From positions 1 to 22,412 of IMG/VR virus record IMGVR_UViG_3300027833_001733: a stretch of DNA of 22,412 nt. One strand, given 5' to 3'. A program made the position numbers and the translations under genes. Origin of the DNA: a virus. Within the stretch, counting starts at the first letter, position 1. Each line of letters starts with the position of its first letter. This document shows, piece by piece, positions 22,083 to 22,412 of the stretch. The notes beneath the pieces are model-generated. The model was given only the letters and a program-made list of their open reading frames with translations, was not told the DNA's origin and ran no database searches.

Positions 22083-22228
22083 TTTCTATATTGTCCGTCT
22101 AGTTCGTGTGTGCCTGAATTGTAAATTGCCCACTGTACACAGTTGTACCATGCATAGTGCGCAGGATGATGCCTTAGTTGTTTGTACCATTGTATAGCTA
22201 GTATAACACGTTTCTTAAAGTTTGTCAA
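22076..22228 (-). CDS. Possible 50-aa small protein (TTG start)
   Basis: An open frame reads (M)TNFKKRVILAIQWYKQLR, then HPAHYAWYNCVQWAIYNSGT and ends DGQYRKW. The composition, rich in Trp, Tyr and His without biased runs, looks like real protein. The frame fills the gap between the upstream partial gene and uvsE. The only start in frame is TTG at 22228, with AAAGGA about ten bases upstream. It overlaps the upstream stop by four bases and uvsE by seven, as expected in this compact genome. However, the TTGACA of a strong promoter match coincides with the start, and a transcript from that promoter would lack it. Function is unknown. Confidence 0.45.
   Translation of the reverse strand: MTNFKKRVILAIQWYKQLRHHPAHYAWYNCVQWAIYNSGTHELDGQYRKW
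22200..22228 (-). promoter_or_regulatory. Sigma70-type promoter upstream of uvsE
   Basis: On the minus strand TTGACA (22223-22228) and TATACT (22200-22205) are separated by exactly 17 bases, the same spacing as the two other sigma70-type promoters in the window. Transcription would start near 22193, about 110 bases before the uvsE ATG. It overlaps the end of the upstream gene and the start of the possible 50-aa ORF. Confidence 0.65.
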
Positions 22229-22412
22229 CGCCAGTTTTCCTTTACCCAAGGGTCTTCGCAGTTGTGTGGATTAGGATCTCCGTGAAATACTGTAATACAA
22301 CAATCCTTAGGTGGAGTAATTTGTTCTACTGTTCGCAGTACTCGACTGCCTCTTGCGCCGCCTGCTTTTAAATCTTTAGACTGTCTAATTTCCCACTTCC
22401 AACTCTTTATCC
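22225..22412 (-). CDS. C-terminal end of a protein, possibly a phage glycosyltransferase-like protein
   Basis: The last 61 codons of a gene entering from the right are open. They read IKSWKWEIRQSKDLKAGGAR at the window edge, then VEQITPPKDCCITVFHGDPN and end CEDPWVKENWR before TGA. The V-F-H-G-D/K-P-x-P-H followed by W-V-K-E-x-W-R ending is one I associate with phage proteins annotated as glycosyltransferases, but the catalytic part is outside the window. Call the product uncertain; the reading frame itself is well supported by composition and by the stop overlapping the next start. Confidence 0.5.
   Translation of the reverse strand, partial: IKSWKWEIRQSKDLKAGGARGSRVLRTVEQITPPKDCCITVFHGDPNPHNCEDPWVKENWR

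Noticed and set aside
1-22412. Cyanophage identity
   Set aside because: Fibres and late boxes resemble T4-like cyanophages, but no photosynthesis genes appear in this window and the ferredoxin is FdxA type. A proteobacterial host fits better, though the window alone cannot prove it.

Overview
The window looks like part of a marine T4-like myovirus genome. It combines T4-type replication and virion genes (clamp loader gp44, DexA-like exonuclease, gp31-like GroES co-chaperonin, dihydrofolate reductase) with the very long tail-fibre proteins typical of T4-like phages of ocean bacteria. Genes abut or overlap and gaps are nearly all under 65 bases; no stretch over 300 bases lacks a gene. The DNA is AT-rich. 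The host is most likely a marine alphaproteobacterium (SAR11-like is a guess), because the phage carries a 7Fe ferredoxin of the proteobacterial FdxA type rather than the plant-type ferredoxin of cyanophages. No tRNA, CRISPR, insertion sequence or integrase was seen.

Layout, left to right. All genes are on the minus strand except one. (1) 1-1983 is a replication and metabolism operon read leftward from a near-perfect sigma70 promoter at 2010-2038: exonuclease, gp44, ferredoxin, DHFR (cut by the window edge). (2) 2046-4698 holds an SGNH-type hydrolase, a MazG-like pyrophosphohydrolase, a GroES-like co-chaperonin, a small charged protein, a stand-alone piece of a DNA polymerase III alpha-like protein and a 78-aa protein. 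A second sigma70-like promoter lies at 4459-4487. (3) 4698-19877 is the fibre locus: a small virion-type protein, a 926-aa protein with putative Ig repeats, a 238-aa fibre-like protein, a subtilisin-like protease, a 373-aa fibre and a 2696-aa fibre. (4) 19894-20256 is an IscA/HesB-type Fe-S carrier, followed by a lone plus-strand Zn-ribbon gene. (5) 20604-22412 has a 54-aa membrane protein, a coiled-coil protein, UV-damage endonuclease UvsE, a probable 50-aa ORF and the C-terminal end of another protein.

The sequence itself shows two promoter classes. The replication and housekeeping genes have TTGACA/TATAAT-like promoters with 17-base spacers. Four gene starts (three virion genes and iscA) have an NATAAATA late-type element whose near edge is exactly 22 bases from the A of the start codon. 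This predicts host-polymerase early transcription and a gp55/gp33-type late switch.

Points most worth a second look: the 7Fe ferredoxin inside the clamp-loader operon together with a second Fe-S gene at the head of the giant-fibre operon; the Pol III alpha-like module that stops just before the catalytic aspartates; the subtilase with Glu where the catalytic Asp is expected; and the fixed late-leader geometry.
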